Positions 1 through 11,667 of a stretch of DNA of 64,000 bases are shown here, piece after piece; the stretch's first letter is position 1; every line of letters begins with the position of its first letter. A program made the position numbers and the translations under genes. The stretch covers positions 13,850,001-13,914,000 of the forward strand of contig CM076954.1 of assembly GCA_039566865.1 (NCBI GenBank), in the 5' to 3' direction. This DNA comes from Aurelia coerulea. Its lineage: Eukaryota; Cnidaria; Scyphozoa; Semaeostomeae; Ulmaridae. The notes below the pieces were generated by a model that did not search any database, had not been told where the DNA came from, and saw only the letters and a list, made by a program, of their open reading frames with translations.

Positions 1-85
1 TCATGCAAAATTTTGGCGAGAAACTTTTGCCGTTTTGCTGCCATCTTCAGGGAAACGGCACACAATTTTTTTGGGACACCCTGTA
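1..85 (+). repeat. Solo end of a TA-flanked TIR element
   Basis: Ends in TTTTTTTGGGACACCCTG then TA, preceded by a segment also found at about 9440-9587 and 51310-51399. Reverse-complemented this is CAGGGTGTCCCAAAAAAA, a terminal sequence shared by many TA-flanked elements here. Possibly Tc1/mariner-like; only one end is present. Confidence 0.6.
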
Positions 86-419
86 TAAAGAAAAACCTTT
101 ATGCAAAATGTCATGTCGTTTAAAATGTCATGTAATGCCATAGGGTAGTCATAGTCTTTTGCTCCTTATGGTATCGTCCTTGTAGTATTGTAAAGTAGCT
201 TGTAGCTTGAGTAATCCGCAATAGGTATTGCAATATTTTTAATGGAATATTGATAACAAAAAACTCGTACCTCATTCAGAGTAGCACACTCATTAAAACC
301 AACAACATGTCTCTTCGCTGCTCTCTGTTCTTTTACACGCGGAACGTATCTTTTCAAACTTCTATCCGCTAACACGAGCATAAGAGCCATATTGATCGTT
401 GACATATTTCATTCGATAG

Positions 420-586
420 GTTGGTTTGGCAGTTGGTGACATTGAAGCCATTCGAAAAACAGCTTACATTCGAATATTACAGCAACAAGTTGAAATCCTT
501 CATGATATGGAAATGAATTATCCAAATTTCATTCAACGCTGGGGCTTCTGCCGTATGAGCGTGGTGTATCCAAACAGGAAACCATC
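420..586 (+). CDS. Exon 11 of an upstream TRPA1 paralogue
   Basis: Same acceptor (TTCGATAG), length (167 bp), frame and donor (CCATC/GTAAGT) as 52310-52476. Reads VGLAVGDIEAIRKTAYIRIL and so on. Differences are mostly substitutions, including a small cluster changing FCKKS to FCRMS. No stop codon or frameshift. The rest of this gene must lie left of position 1. Positions 1-419 are its preceding intron. Confidence 0.9.
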
Positions 587-1445
587 GTAAGTTTTCTGTA
601 ATTTTTCATTTCATTATGTCTTGACTCAAAATTATGAGGACTCATGTTTTTCTGTGTCTTGCAATAAAATTTTAGTATGTACCGGGTGTCCCAAAAAAAC
701 GCAACGGATTTGATCGGGACTACCGACAAGAATGTAGGTCCAATCAATCCATAATAATTCTTTATATAATCCTCGATAGCTAACTTGAAGATAGATACTT
801 TGTTTGTTAATATTGGTGCATGAAGAATTGGAATATTTATCTTGAAAGTCCTTGAATATCCTGAATTACCGTGAAATAAGAGAATGAAGCCTCGTGCTAA
901 GGGAAATATTCGAATAGAAATTCAATCAAATTCATCAATTTTGTCCTGAAAAGACATCTTTTTATGCTTCAAAAGTTTCGAAAAGTTAGCATTGCATCTG
1001 TCTCATAAAAGAAAGTAATCCACGAAATATTTTGCTTGGGTGTGAAAAATAAATTAGTTCTTGTAGTCTTCATGACTTTAATGAAATGCATTTGGAAGAT
1101 AGGCACTAAATCCTTACTGGCTGACAAAATTGACACGTGACACGCCTTGAACCAATCAAATGGAACCGACAACCAACCGGGAAATTTGAAATGTCAGATT
1201 TTAGGCCACTTTTTTGGATTTTAGGCCGCTTTTGGACGATTTTACCACCCTTCACCAAAATATAAATCGACAGAAGGAGCATTAAGATTTTCAAAAAATT
1301 TCTTCACAGACCTGTTCCCAATACCCTAATACACAGTTAATCATCGTCGCTACAAATTATTTCAAAATTTGGAGAAATGCCAAAGTTTTGAATTTGACCT
1401 CATTGACCTCACTGTGGCTTGCCATCGCAAAGATCTCAGTAATGG

Positions 1446-1488
1446 TAGCCTGCGTGCAGACTCAACTCCTCAGTCTGCACGCAGGCTA
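1446..1488. mobile_element. 43 bp micro-hairpin element, 8 bp duplication
   Basis: TAGCCTGCGTGCAGACT and its exact reverse complement separated by 9 bp, flanked by AGTAATGG on both sides (1438-1445, 1489-1496). The other arm of the surrounding fold-back (near 3962) has a single uninterrupted copy of the target, which proves an insertion. Confidence 0.88.
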
Positions 1489-2281
1489 AGTAATGGCTGA
1501 AACGTTATGTATATGGAGAATAGATACTTTGCTTCGAAGGTCTTATTCTGTGTGTTCAAGTATCTCCAAAACTCCTCAAAATCAAAAGATGACAAAGATT
1601 TAGAGCAGTATCTGGATCTTTTTTCAGTGTCAAATTAACGTAAATACATCAAAGATTTAATGCTGAGCGCTGAGGGGTAAGATGGACAACAGGAAAAGTG
1701 AATTTTCGGGCCTGACAAAAACACCGCAAAGTCGCTATAAATTAGAGACGAATTTAACAGGTACTTACTTTTCTTTCTCACAAGAAGAGGACCACAAACT
1801 GAAAATGTGAACATACAATTCCAATGAACTTTGAATCAATAACAAACATATCACTTTGCCACGCTCAAGAATGGCAAGAGCTGTAACATCCAACGTGGCC
1901 AGAACAAACGATTTCGTGATGTCCTTTTTGATAACCAAACCATTGCTTCCAATACTTTATCCAACTCTGCTCTCATCCTTACGAGATCGTAAGAATGGGA
2001 ATCGGCACTTACATTGGCCAAAACCTCTTATAAATTCATCGATCGTATGCCTTGCTTTGGTGCAAGAAATGGCTATCGTTTCGTCCTCAGTGTAGCAGGT
2101 ACATGAAATAGATTTGAAATGTTTGATTCAATGCACGTAAGAATAAAATAACAAACGGAAGAAATGTACATCTTGTTCTAAAGATGAAAAATATATATTG
2201 GCCACTTCGGCAAAATAACATTTGAAATACTATTTTTAAAGCTCCTTCACATCGATTTTCACGTTCTGTGCGGATATCCAT

Positions 2282-2324
2282 AACCTGGGTACCAGACTTG
2301 TTAGAGAGGCTGGTACCCAGGGTA
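2282..2324. mobile_element. 43 bp micro-hairpin element, 10 bp duplication
   Basis: ACCTGGGTACCAG and CTGGTACCCAGGGT as inverted ends around a short spacer, flanked by GGATATCCAT (2272-2281 and 2325-2334). The opposite arm near 3202 shows the target without the insert. The same end sequence, CTACCCTGGGTACCAG, recurs at about 57056-57072. Confidence 0.82.
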
Positions 2325-2489
2325 GGATATCCATAGAAAAATATCTATCTTTCGACTACTTGCATTTGAGGTAATCCATTAGAAACTCTCCTCTTTACGG
2401 TCAAACAACACAGCAACATCGAGCAAAGCAGGGCATTTGTATGGCACTTTGTAGACTCGTGGAGGCATAGGAAGCATACACATATTTTC

Positions 2490-2850
2490 TGTATAATAAT
2501 AAATCTTTGAGACAATATCGAAAGTTTCTTTAAAATTCTTATTATCTGAGTACACACCGAGTGCAAAAATGTTCCACGGGAGTTTCTACAAGAGGCAACA
2601 TCCCATCGGCAGGAGATCTCAAATTTTATGAAGTCACGCCTTGCCAAGATTCTAGACCATACAAAGGATTTTTAGCAAAAGAAGCGCAACTGAAAAATGA
2701 GAAAAAGAGAAAGTATACTCCAATATTCTTAATTTCGATTATTCGGGGCTATTTACATGACAAGAAACTCGCTTCAAGAAGTTGAGCTCTCAGGGGCTCT
2801 CAGATCAACAAAATATCAAAATCTTGAATGCTGGAGTGGGTGAAAGTTTC
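2490..2850 (+). other. Unpaired loop of the 3.2 kb fold-back, with an open frame
   Basis: The only part of the element without an inverted partner. A + strand frame without ATG runs from about 2543 to 2785 (GDLKFYEVTPCQDSRPYKGF in the middle). I do not recognise it; it could be a captured exon or chance. Confidence 0.35.
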
Positions 2851-2895
2851 ACCATCTTACAGAAAATATTTGTATGCTTCCACCACGAGTCTACA

Positions 2896-3059
2896 GAGAA
2901 GTATGAACCAGGGGGCACTGGGAGCATGTGCCCCCCAAGATTTTTCAACAGGCAAAGAAGTGCCCTTCTTATTTTCAGGAAGTGTCCCGTTGGCTTAATG
3001 AAAAAAGTGCCCTTGAAGTGCCATGCCCCCCAAGTTTGAGATGCTACCTACATCCCTGT
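2896..3059. mobile_element. Short insertion of the GGGGGCACTGG family, 9 bp duplication
   Basis: A 164 bp block containing GGGGGCACTGGGAGCATGTG and GTGCCCTTGAAGTGCCATGC, flanked by GAGTCTACA (2887-2895, 3060-3068). The left arm of the fold-back (about 2450) has the empty target. Related sequence recurs in each unit of the tandem array at 22302-25553. Confidence 0.75.
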
Positions 3060-4831
3060 GAGTCTACAAATGGCCATACAAATGTCCAGCTTTGCTCAGT
3101 TCTGCTGTGTTGTTTGGCCGTAAAGTGGAGATTTTCTAATGGATGACCTCAAATCTCCTTTCAAATGCAAATAGTCGAAAGTTAAAAATTTTTCTATTGA
3201 TATCCGCTCAAAAAATGAAATCGACATGAAGGAGCTTTAAGAATAACATTTCAAATGTTATTTTGACGAAGTAGCCAATATATTTTTCATGTTTAAAATC
3301 AGATGTACATTTCTTCCGTTTGTTATTTTATTCTTATGTGCATTGAATCCAACATTTCAAATCTATTTCATGTACCTGCTACACTGAGGACGAAACGATA
3401 GCCATTTCTTGCACCAAAGCAAGGCATGCGATCGATGAATTTATAAGAGGTTTTGGCAAATGTAATTGCCAATTCCTATTCTTACGATCTCGTAACGATG
3501 AGAGCAGAGTTGGATAAAGTATTGGGAGCAATGGTTTGGTTATCAAAAAGGACATCAGAAATCGTAGTTCTGGCCACGTTGGATGTTACAGCTCTTGCCA
3601 TTCTTGAGCGTGGCAAAGTCATATGTTTGTTATTGATTCAAAGTTCATTGGAATTGTATGTTCACATTTTCAGTTTGTGGTCCTCTTCTTGCGAGATAGA
3701 AAAGTAAGTACCTGTTAAATTCGTCTCTAATTTATAACGACGGTGCGATGTTTTGTTAGGCCCGTAAAGTTCACATTTCCTGTTGTTCATCCTACCCCTC
3801 AGCCTTAATTCTTAGATGTATCTATGTTAATTTAAAACTGAAAAAAAGATCCAGATACTGCTGTAAATTTGTCATCTTTTGAGGAGCTTTGGAGATACTT
3901 AAACACACAAAATAAGACCTTCGAGGCAAAGTATCTATTCTCCATATGCATACGTTTCAGCCATTACTGAGATCTTTACTATGGCAAGCCACAGTGAGGT
4001 CAATGAGGTCAAATTCAAAACTTTGGCATTTCTCCAAATTTTGAAATAATTTGTAGCGACGATGATTAACTGTGTATTAGGGTATTGGGAACAGGTCTGT
4101 GAAGAAATTTTTTGAAAATCTTCATGCTCCTTCTGTCGATTTATATTTTGGTGAAGGGTGGTAAAATCGTCCAAAAGCGGCCTAAAATCCAAAAAAGTGG
4201 CCTAAAATCTGACATTTCAAATTTCCCGGTTGGTTGTTGGTTCCATTTGATTGGTTTAAGGCGTGTCACGTGTCAATTTTGTCAGCCAGTAAGGATTTAG
4301 TGCCTATCTTTGCATTTTGTATAATCTTTCTTCGAATTATTACGAACCAAGAAATCAAATATACCCAAGGGAAATTATCCATGGATAAGATCCTTAAAAA
4401 TGCTCATTCGTGTTTGGCTCTTTTGCAGGTGCACTATGGTTGAAGAAATATATTCCTTTGTGAATTTCCCTTTCGGCATGCTATGTTTGTCAATTTTTAG
4501 CTTTCAAATTTCAATTGAACTGTGTGCCTAAACATGTGTACCTTAGCATGCTCCATGCTCACACTACTACACTATGCATATGACTGAGGCGATTCCTCAA
4601 GCACGTTTTCAGTTTGGCCAAAACCCGAAACCTCTGGTTTTGGAAATGGAAGGAAATTTGGACTTTCAAGAGTGATATTCCAACTCTCCATGCACCAATA
4701 TCAACAAACAAGGTATTTATCTTCAAGTTAGCTATCGAGGATTATATTACAAAGTATTTTGGATTGATTGGACCAAAATTCTTGTCGCTAGTCCTGATCA
4801 AATCCGTTGCGTTTTTTTTAGACACGCGGTA

Positions 4832-5400
4832 CATTACGAGCTATACTACCTACTTACAAAATTACTCTACAATACTGCTAGGACGGTCCCCGAGGAGCAA
4901 AAAGGCTGTTACTACAAAAAGTTACAAAATTGGGTGGCTTATGATGGGATAGGGCTAAAGGACTTAAGTACTTCACTTGAGTCGACCGTTTTCATGGATA
5001 AAATGTAGCGTAAGCTCAAGAATACGTCAGTACGGTGAATTGAGAAAATCTTTATCGCCAAACAATAAAAGTTGTAATGAAGCTTCATTTGCAAGATTGA
5101 CATAGCAGTCGTGCTGATGCATAGATTCCAGCGAGGATGTCTTGTCTTTTTACATCAAAGGAAGAGCAGAGCAACAAGAAATGTTCTGTATCTTCAATAC
5201 CATCGTTTGTCGGACACATAGGATTTGTGGTATCGTTAAAATTGTGTTTAAAGTTGTGAAGATGAAATGACTCATTTAGGGCGTAGTAACGTGGGGCAAG
5301 CTGGAAGAGGTGCGTGTCGTTGTCAAATTAGCGAAAGATTTGTTCAAAATTGAGGAGCTGAGCAGTAAATGTTTCATTTATGCCCCAAATATGCGAGAAC
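4832..5400 (+). other. Last intron of the upstream TRPA1, duplicated with 53265-53746
   Basis: Non-coding sequence alignable by eye with the downstream gene's intron. Contains the empty site (TA at 4913-4914) for the element present at 52652-53264. Confidence 0.75.
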
Positions 5401-7059
5401 AAGATAAGGCTCAAATCCTAACTGGTTGGCAGAGCATGCGGAAATCATCAAATTTCATGCTTATCATCCAATGAGATCGCCGCTTTCTAACCCCTAGAGG
5501 CAAAATCGGTTGTTTGAGGTGAATTTTCTAGTACCCTCACAAAAACTGAAATTGATGATACATTACTTCATTTATTTGCAATTTATTTTGATAAATCAGT
5601 TGTGGGGATGTCCGTGCAGAATTGTTTACATGTTTAGGGACAAAGCTTGTTTTGGGCCGGAGCTACTTTCATTTTCTAGTTGAAGAATATTGATCTTCGT
5701 TGATATGCCTATAGAAATCGCTAAAAATGAGATATACAGATAAGAATGTCAGCGATTATGCATACTGACCTGAGCAATGACCCAAATTCCTTCCCTCCTA
5801 TCATATCTCAAAATTAGAGGCAAGTTCTAATGATTTCCGGCAGAGACATCATTTGGCCCAAGCTTTTCCTCGCTTAAAATTCATTACATTGCTCTGAAAA
5901 AATTATGGCAAAATTCTTGAGCTAAATAATGCACTTACCCATGACTCAGACATCAGTTTGACTGTGTGCCTTTTTTACTTTAGCAAATTTTTATAAGAAA
6001 CAACCAGTTGTGGGTGAATTGCAAAAATTCTCCTCGGTCCATATTTTTCTCTGCACAGTCTCTCCGCTTCAACAACAAACAGTGAATGAACTTTGACATT
6101 GTTTACATCACAGAACATTCCTATAATCCTATAGAACGATTCCATGCGCTAGGGCTCTTGATTTATTTTCACGCATTTTGTTCTCTTCGTTCTGATTTCA
6201 ATCAATGCAAAACATTAGGCTAAAAGAGCAAAATATTAATTTGGGTTCGCTAAAAAAGATTCCCGGTTTTGCTTTTTTGTTTGTTTGCATTGATTGATTG
6301 AATCAAACGCGTGAAAATATTTCACGAGTGCCTCGCTAAAGCGCACGGAATCGTTATTTAAGAATGTTCTGTGATGTAAGACTTTTTGATACAATGTCAA
6401 AGTTCACTGTTTATGTTTGTTGTTTGAAGCGGAGAGACTGTGAAGAGGAAAATATTGACTGAGGAAAAATTTTGCAATTCACCCACAACTGGTTGTTTCT
6501 TATAACAATTTGCAATAGTAAAAAAGGCAAACAAAGTCAAACTGGTGTCTGAGTCATGGATAAGTGCATTACGTAGCTCAAGAGTTTTACCATAACTTGT
6601 TTGGGGCAATGGAAGGAGATTTAAGCGAGGAAAAGGTTAGGCCCAAATGATGTCTCTGCCAGAAATCATTAGAAATTGCCTCTAATTTTGAAATGTGATA
6701 GCAGTAAAGGAGTTTGGATTATTGCTCAGGTCAGTGTGCATAATCGCTGAAATTCTCATCTGTATATCTCATTTGTAGCGATTTCTGTAGATATTTCAAT
6801 GAAGGTCAATATTCCTCGACCGGAAAATAAACGCAGCTCCGGCCCCAAACAAGCTATGTGCCTAAACATGTAAAGACTCTGGACGGACATGGTTAGCATC
6901 CATTTCAGTTTTCGTGAGGGTACTAGAAAATTCACCTCAAACTCAAACAACCGATTTTGCCTTCAGGGGTTAGAAAGCGGCATTCTCATTGGCTGACAAG
7001 CATGAAATTTGATGATTTCCGCATGCTGTGGCAACCAGTAAGGATTTGAGCCTTATCTT
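5401..7059. mobile_element. 1.66 kb fold-back element, 9 bp target duplication
   Basis: Starts AAGATAAGGCTCAAATCC and ends in the reverse complement. Arms are about 730 bp, around a centre near 6130-6350. Flanks TGCGAGAAC (5392-5400) and TGCGAGAGC (7060-7068). The downstream TRPA1 intron has the uninterrupted target at 53738-53746. No coding capacity. A diverged partial copy lies in TRPA1 intron 1 (15130-15400). Confidence 0.88.
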
Positions 7060-7339
7060 TGCGAGAGCTGCCTGCTCGGCTTCTCAATCAAGTAAGCAAA
7101 ATCCACCAGGTAGATCATTAATATTATCCTCATGATTTCATAACTTCTCTTATAAACCATCTTTTTCGGTGAATTATTGATGGAGAAAACTTCCTTTGTC
7201 AACAAGCAATTGCTAATCACTTTGAATTGCGGTGTCTATCAAAAGCAGCTTATGCTATTGTGTTACAAAATCTGTTCTTGTTGCTCGCAGCAAATTTTTG
7301 TTCTCCTACTGAATCAGCATATGCGATTCTTCTTCTTAG

Positions 7340-7532
7340 ACATCGAAAACACCAGAAGAGAGAAGAGCAAGACGAACAAGCAGAAGCAGGGCTCGAAGAT
7401 GAGATTTACAAAAAGCTGGCTGATAACCAAGCGGAATTAGCAAAACAGAAGAAGCACATCAAACAAATAAAAGCTATTGTGAGGGAAATGCAGGAAGAGT
7501 TCCGGGTAAGTCAAAAGAAAATCTCCATTTGA
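7340..7532 (+). CDS. Exon 12 (last coding exon) of the upstream TRPA1 paralogue
   Basis: Same acceptor (TTCTTCTTAG), 193 bp length, frame and stop as 54052-54244. Encodes HRKHQKREEQDEQAEAG, EDEIYKKLADNQAELAKQ and the same VSQKKISI end. The intron from 587 to 7339 is 6.75 kb against 1.57 kb in the downstream gene; the difference is mainly two fold-back insertions (680-4831, 5401-7059). Intact as far as visible, so a functional tandem copy is likely. Confidence 0.88.
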
Positions 7533-7621
7533 AAGATTACTGCTCCCTGGATCTGGAGGCAACAATATCGGCAGGTATATCATTCAATAATGAACATGCT
7601 CAAATATATTTAAAGATTTGA

Positions 7622-8460
7622 TATAAAATAAACTATATGCACTTTTGGCTAGCCACAATAAATCGTACACTGGACCTATTTTGAAGATTTATGACTTTAT
7701 CTTTACTAAAATGCCGGAATTAGATTCAAAGATTTTTGCAAATTTTCCGTTTTCAATTTTTAGAGCTAGAAACGAGTTTCTTAAAATGTTCGTTTTTGAA
7801 AACACTGAAAGCGATAAAAAACGTCAATCAAGCTTTCTAGAGGATCGACATGAATGGACAAAGAGAGAACTTTTTCGTTGTGAATTGGGATTTAGAAATC
7901 GAAAATTGTAATCTGCTATGCTCTACCAGAGTTCGTACTATCTTGGAAGAATTGTAACAGCATTTTCAAAAATGTAAAGAAATGTCCTTCCTTTTGTATT
8001 TTCAATGAATATGTTTTGATGCAGGTTGCTTTCCTGTGTCAAGGGGGTTAAAAAAACAAATAGGGAAATGTCATGAGGCCGGCAAGCAAGGAGTCTTGTT
8101 GAATTCTTGATTTTGTGACGGGTCAGGCCGACCCCTTATTGTAACTACTATAGCATTTCGCAACAGGCCAATCGTTGAAATAACGCTCGTGCAGAAGTTT
8201 GCACTAATCAATTTCTAAATCCCCAAACCACCCTAAAAACGCTTTCTCTTTGTCCATTCATCTTGAGTTTTTAGAAAATTTAATGATCGTTTTTTCATCG
8301 TTTTTAATGTTTTCGAAAACGAAAATTTTAAGAACTTTCTTGCAGCTCTAAGAACTAAAAATGGAAAAATTTGCAAAAATCCTTGAATCTAATTCAAGCT
8401 TCCAGTGTACGATTTGTCGTCATCTGCCAAGAGTGGATAGTTTATTTTGCGCACCTGGTA
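7622..8460. mobile_element. TA-flanked fold-back just after the upstream TRPA1 stop
   Basis: Inverted arms (about 7650-7910 against 8190-8430) share, for example, GCAAATTTTCCGTTTTCAA. The right end is TTTTGCGCACCTGGTA. In the downstream copy the left end reads TACCGAGTGTGCCAAAATGA (54343), showing the terminal sequence lost here. Confidence 0.7.
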
Positions 8461-8595
8461 TTTAAAACAGGCCTAGAATCGGGACCAAATTTACTGCAAT
8501 TCAGGAATAACTTTCACATGCTTTATTTAGCAGTTACTGTCCCTTTGAGAGGTTAAATGTGTCATCCTCGAGAGCATAACAACGTTGTTCCGGGC

Positions 8596-8757
8596 CAAGG
8601 GCGGATCCAGGCTCAAGTTGAAGGGGTGGGCCTAATAAAACTATCGAATCAGTTAAAAAAGAGTGCGTTAGTGTCAGGATGAGGGACGCTCTCTCGCCAA
8701 AAATTGGGTGCCAAGTTGAGTTTTTTATCATGATTGCCCCCCTAAATCCGTCACAAT
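8596..8757. mobile_element. Short hAT-like remnant
   Basis: AAGGGCGGATCCAGG near one edge and CCTAAATCCGTCAC near the other form imperfect inverted ends of a kind common in hAT-type short elements. No clear duplication. Confidence 0.4.
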
Positions 8758-9439
8758 TGCGGGCAATTTAATCCTTCAAAGAGGATGACACGTGGTAAAA
8801 CATGTTAAAGTCATTGCTGTAGGACAGAAATTATAGGAAGATTCGGTCGTGATTTTAGCCTTGCTTTGAAGGTTTCTTGAAAAAATTCTCTCGAGAAAAT
8901 CCCTCATTATTTCAGAACGGAGTGGCCGGTTTGAGTCAGTTAAATTTAAAATGAATTGAAACTTGTCCACCATTAAACGATACATTTGTGAATATCATCG
9001 TCATGATATCCGGGTAGCATGGCTTTTCAAACGGGGATTGCTTCTGGTACATTGCTGAGAAGAATTGCAGATTGATTGGAATGAATAGAACGAATTTCTA
9101 TGAATTGATAAAGTTTGTTGAAAGGACTGCTCCAAGAAAAGTTCCAGAAAATCTACCTGGTGTGTTGAAAAAACTTTGCAATTTAGAGGATTGCCCTTAG
9201 TTGCCAATGTTTATCCTGCCATGCTAAATGGAATTGTATGTATTTTAGATCTTTTAACTATTGCTGAATGCTTTTGATGAGACGGTTGAGTAAATTTAAC
9301 ATTCGAGGAGCAGTTATGTATATATTTTTTGATAAAATCTCTTTGCACTTAAAATAGACTTATGATTCTGAGAGGCAGATATTTATCTCTCTTCTTAAGG
9401 TTACTGTAACCCTTCAGCCAGTTTTGGTTGATCATTGGT

Positions 9440-9587
9440 AGCAAAATTCAAGCAAGAAAATTCATGCACATTCAACAAAATTATTGATATCCAAGAGAAA
9501 ATGTTTTTCACATTCAATACGAGAATCTTTGGCCGTTTTGTCACAATCTTTAGGCAAACGGGGACAATTTTTTTGGGACACCCTGTA
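9440..9587 (+). repeat. Solo end of the TA-flanked CAGGGTGTCCC family
   Basis: Ends TTTTTTTGGGACACCCTGTA and shares upstream sequence (GCCGTTTTG, GGCAAACGGGG) with 1-85 and 51310-51399. Confidence 0.6.
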
Positions 9588-9771
9588 CGACCAAAGACAG
9601 TTTCAGTCTACATAGTTTTTGGTTGTACTTTTGCTTCGTTTTTTGAGCTTTAATCTATGCATCAGTGAGAGGTCCAGCATCTTCAAATGATTCATGGTAT
9701 GTGAAAAATACTTGGGTATAGCATCAAAAATTGGCTTTTTCTACGAGAGAAAGAAGTGATCCAGAATGTCA

Positions 9772-11130
9772 AAAGTATGAAAGAAAAGGCAAACTCTCAC
9801 AAAAATTGAAATCATAGAAAATCCAAATTTGTATAAATTTTCCAATAAAATATACATTGAATATCTAAACAAAACAAATCTGAGCTCAATCAGACTTCTA
9901 TATCCAGAGTAATCCAATTTCAAAGTTATATAAAATCAAGCCCTAAAACCCTTCCTGCTACAAGTATTTCAGGGTCCCTCGAGGGGTATTCATCGATTTT
10001 ACAATATCTTTGCTAAGAATAGTCCAATTTTAAAAAACTTTCTTTTAATTTGAAGAACATTGTTTTCTCTTTCAAGATAAGGCAATCATAGTCACTTTTG
10101 ATAATTTTATACAGCATTTATAGCTATTTACAATGCCCCCTTTTCTCCGGAAGTAGCCACTTAAGAGATGTCAATTTCACAATTTTGTAGTTGAAAATAT
10201 GAAAAATATGTGAAAGTAAGTCTACAAGCGCCTAATGTGCACCAAGTACCATACTTCAGTAAACCATACGCAAAAGGAATCGTGCAGGATCGTACATGGA
10301 GGAAAATTACGAAAGTTTAAAAACATTTATTTTTCTCTCCGTCATTTTAGAAAAATAATCATTCTACACCTTCTTTATTAATTATCACAGAAATGGGAGC
10401 TGACTATTTGCTATTTTATATGCTGATGGTTCAAACATTGATGTGATGTCTTTTCTTTCACCCTCACTATCAGGAAGATTAAACTAATTGATATTACATG
10501 ACTAACTGCAAGATTATATTTCAGAGGTAATTGTAAAGGAAAGTAAAATTTTCTAAAACAAGAGAAGCTGTTTTTTTGTAATTTTCCTTATTTTTCCTCC
10601 ATGTACGATCCTACACGATTCCTTTTGCGTATGGTTTACTGAAGTATGGTACTTGGTGCACATTAGGAGTTTGTAGACTTACTTTCACTTATTTTTTATA
10701 TTTTCAACTACAAATTTGTGTAATTGACATCTCTTTTAAGTGGCTACTTCCGGAGAAAAAGGGGGTTTTGTAAATAGCTATAAATTGAGTATAAAATTAT
10801 CAAAAGTGACTATGCTTGCCTTATCTTGAAAGAGAAAACAATACTCTTCAAACTAAAAAAAAGTTTTTTAAAATTGGACAATTCTTTGCAAAGATATTGT
10901 AAAATCAATGAACACCCCTGGAGGGACCCTGAAATACTTGTAGTTTGAAGGGTTGTAGGGTCTGATTTTATGTAACTATGAAATTGAATTACTCTTGAAT
11001 TAGAAGTCCGATGGAGCTCAGATTTGTTTTGTTTAGATATTCAACATATATTTTATTGGAAAATTTATACAAATTTGGATTTTCTATGATTTCAATTTTT
11101 GCAACATTTTGCCTTTTCTTACACTTGCTG
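9772..11130. mobile_element. 1.36 kb fold-back element in the TRPA1 intergenic region
   Basis: Arms of about 540 bp (9772-10310, 10575-11130) are near-mirror copies, for example GATCGTACATGGAGGAAAAT against its complement. The unpaired centre is about 10310-10575. No coding capacity; edges and target duplication not resolved. Confidence 0.78.
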
Positions 11131-11667
11131 GCTCACAGTGGAAAGGCGTGCAAAGGCTCGCATAAGAATCAATGGTTGTTACAACAAGTTTTGTCTGCAA
11201 TTGTGGCAGTTCATCTCCTAGAAAGGAGTTTGGCTCGTAGAAGTTGTAGGTTTTTGCCGAGGGGGGGGGGTAACTTCTGTAGGGGGTCCGTATTACATGT
11301 GCCTGCCCGGGTTATGGGTTAATTTTCGGTATTTTGTCCCTGTTATAGGTCATGTTTCGTGAATTTTGTCCAGGTCTACTTTACGGAGATTTGCCGTATT
11401 TATGGGTAAACCTTAGCAGTTCATTGCTATTATCACTATTTTGACAAAAATTTTCATAAAAAGGAATTTAGCCCTAAAAATTTTCAATTGACTCTGTCTG
11501 TACAAATGATACATTGCATAGTCTTCTCATTATTCTTGTGGAAAATTTTACCCTGTTTATGGGGTCATATGGGCATAATGCAGCGTTGATGTGGCCTATA
11601 TTATGATAAAAATCATATTTTTACTCACTGTGTTGCTTTTCTTCCACGGGATTGCGAGTAAAGCTTA

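Larger units (their letters stand above)
1096..4310. mobile_element. 3.2 kb fold-back element, 9 bp target duplication
   Basis: Begins AAGATAGGCACTAAATCC and ends with its reverse complement. Flanks are TGCATTTGG (1087-1095) and TGCATTTTG (4311-4319). Arms of about 1.35 kb are near-identical, so the same short frame appears on both strands (1106-1294 minus, 4112-4300 plus). The loop is about 2490-2850. Ends resemble the element at 5401-7059, so they form one family. Three smaller insertions sit in the arms. Confidence 0.82.
680..4831. mobile_element. TA-flanked long-TIR element carrying a nested fold-back
   Basis: Termini TACCGGGTGTCCCAAAAA on the left and its diverged complement ending CGCGGTA on the right, inverted over about 170 bp (680-845 against 4660-4831), with TA at both edges. 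Interior about 845-1095 and 4320-4660 is not inverted. No transposase frame is visible. The middle 3.2 kb is a separate insertion (1096-4310). The downstream TRPA1 copy lacks the whole element near 52572. Confidence 0.8.

Noticed and set aside
1106..1294. Peptide frame repeated at 4112-4300 on the other strand
   Set aside because: Duplicated only because it lies in both arms of a fold-back; no protein features.
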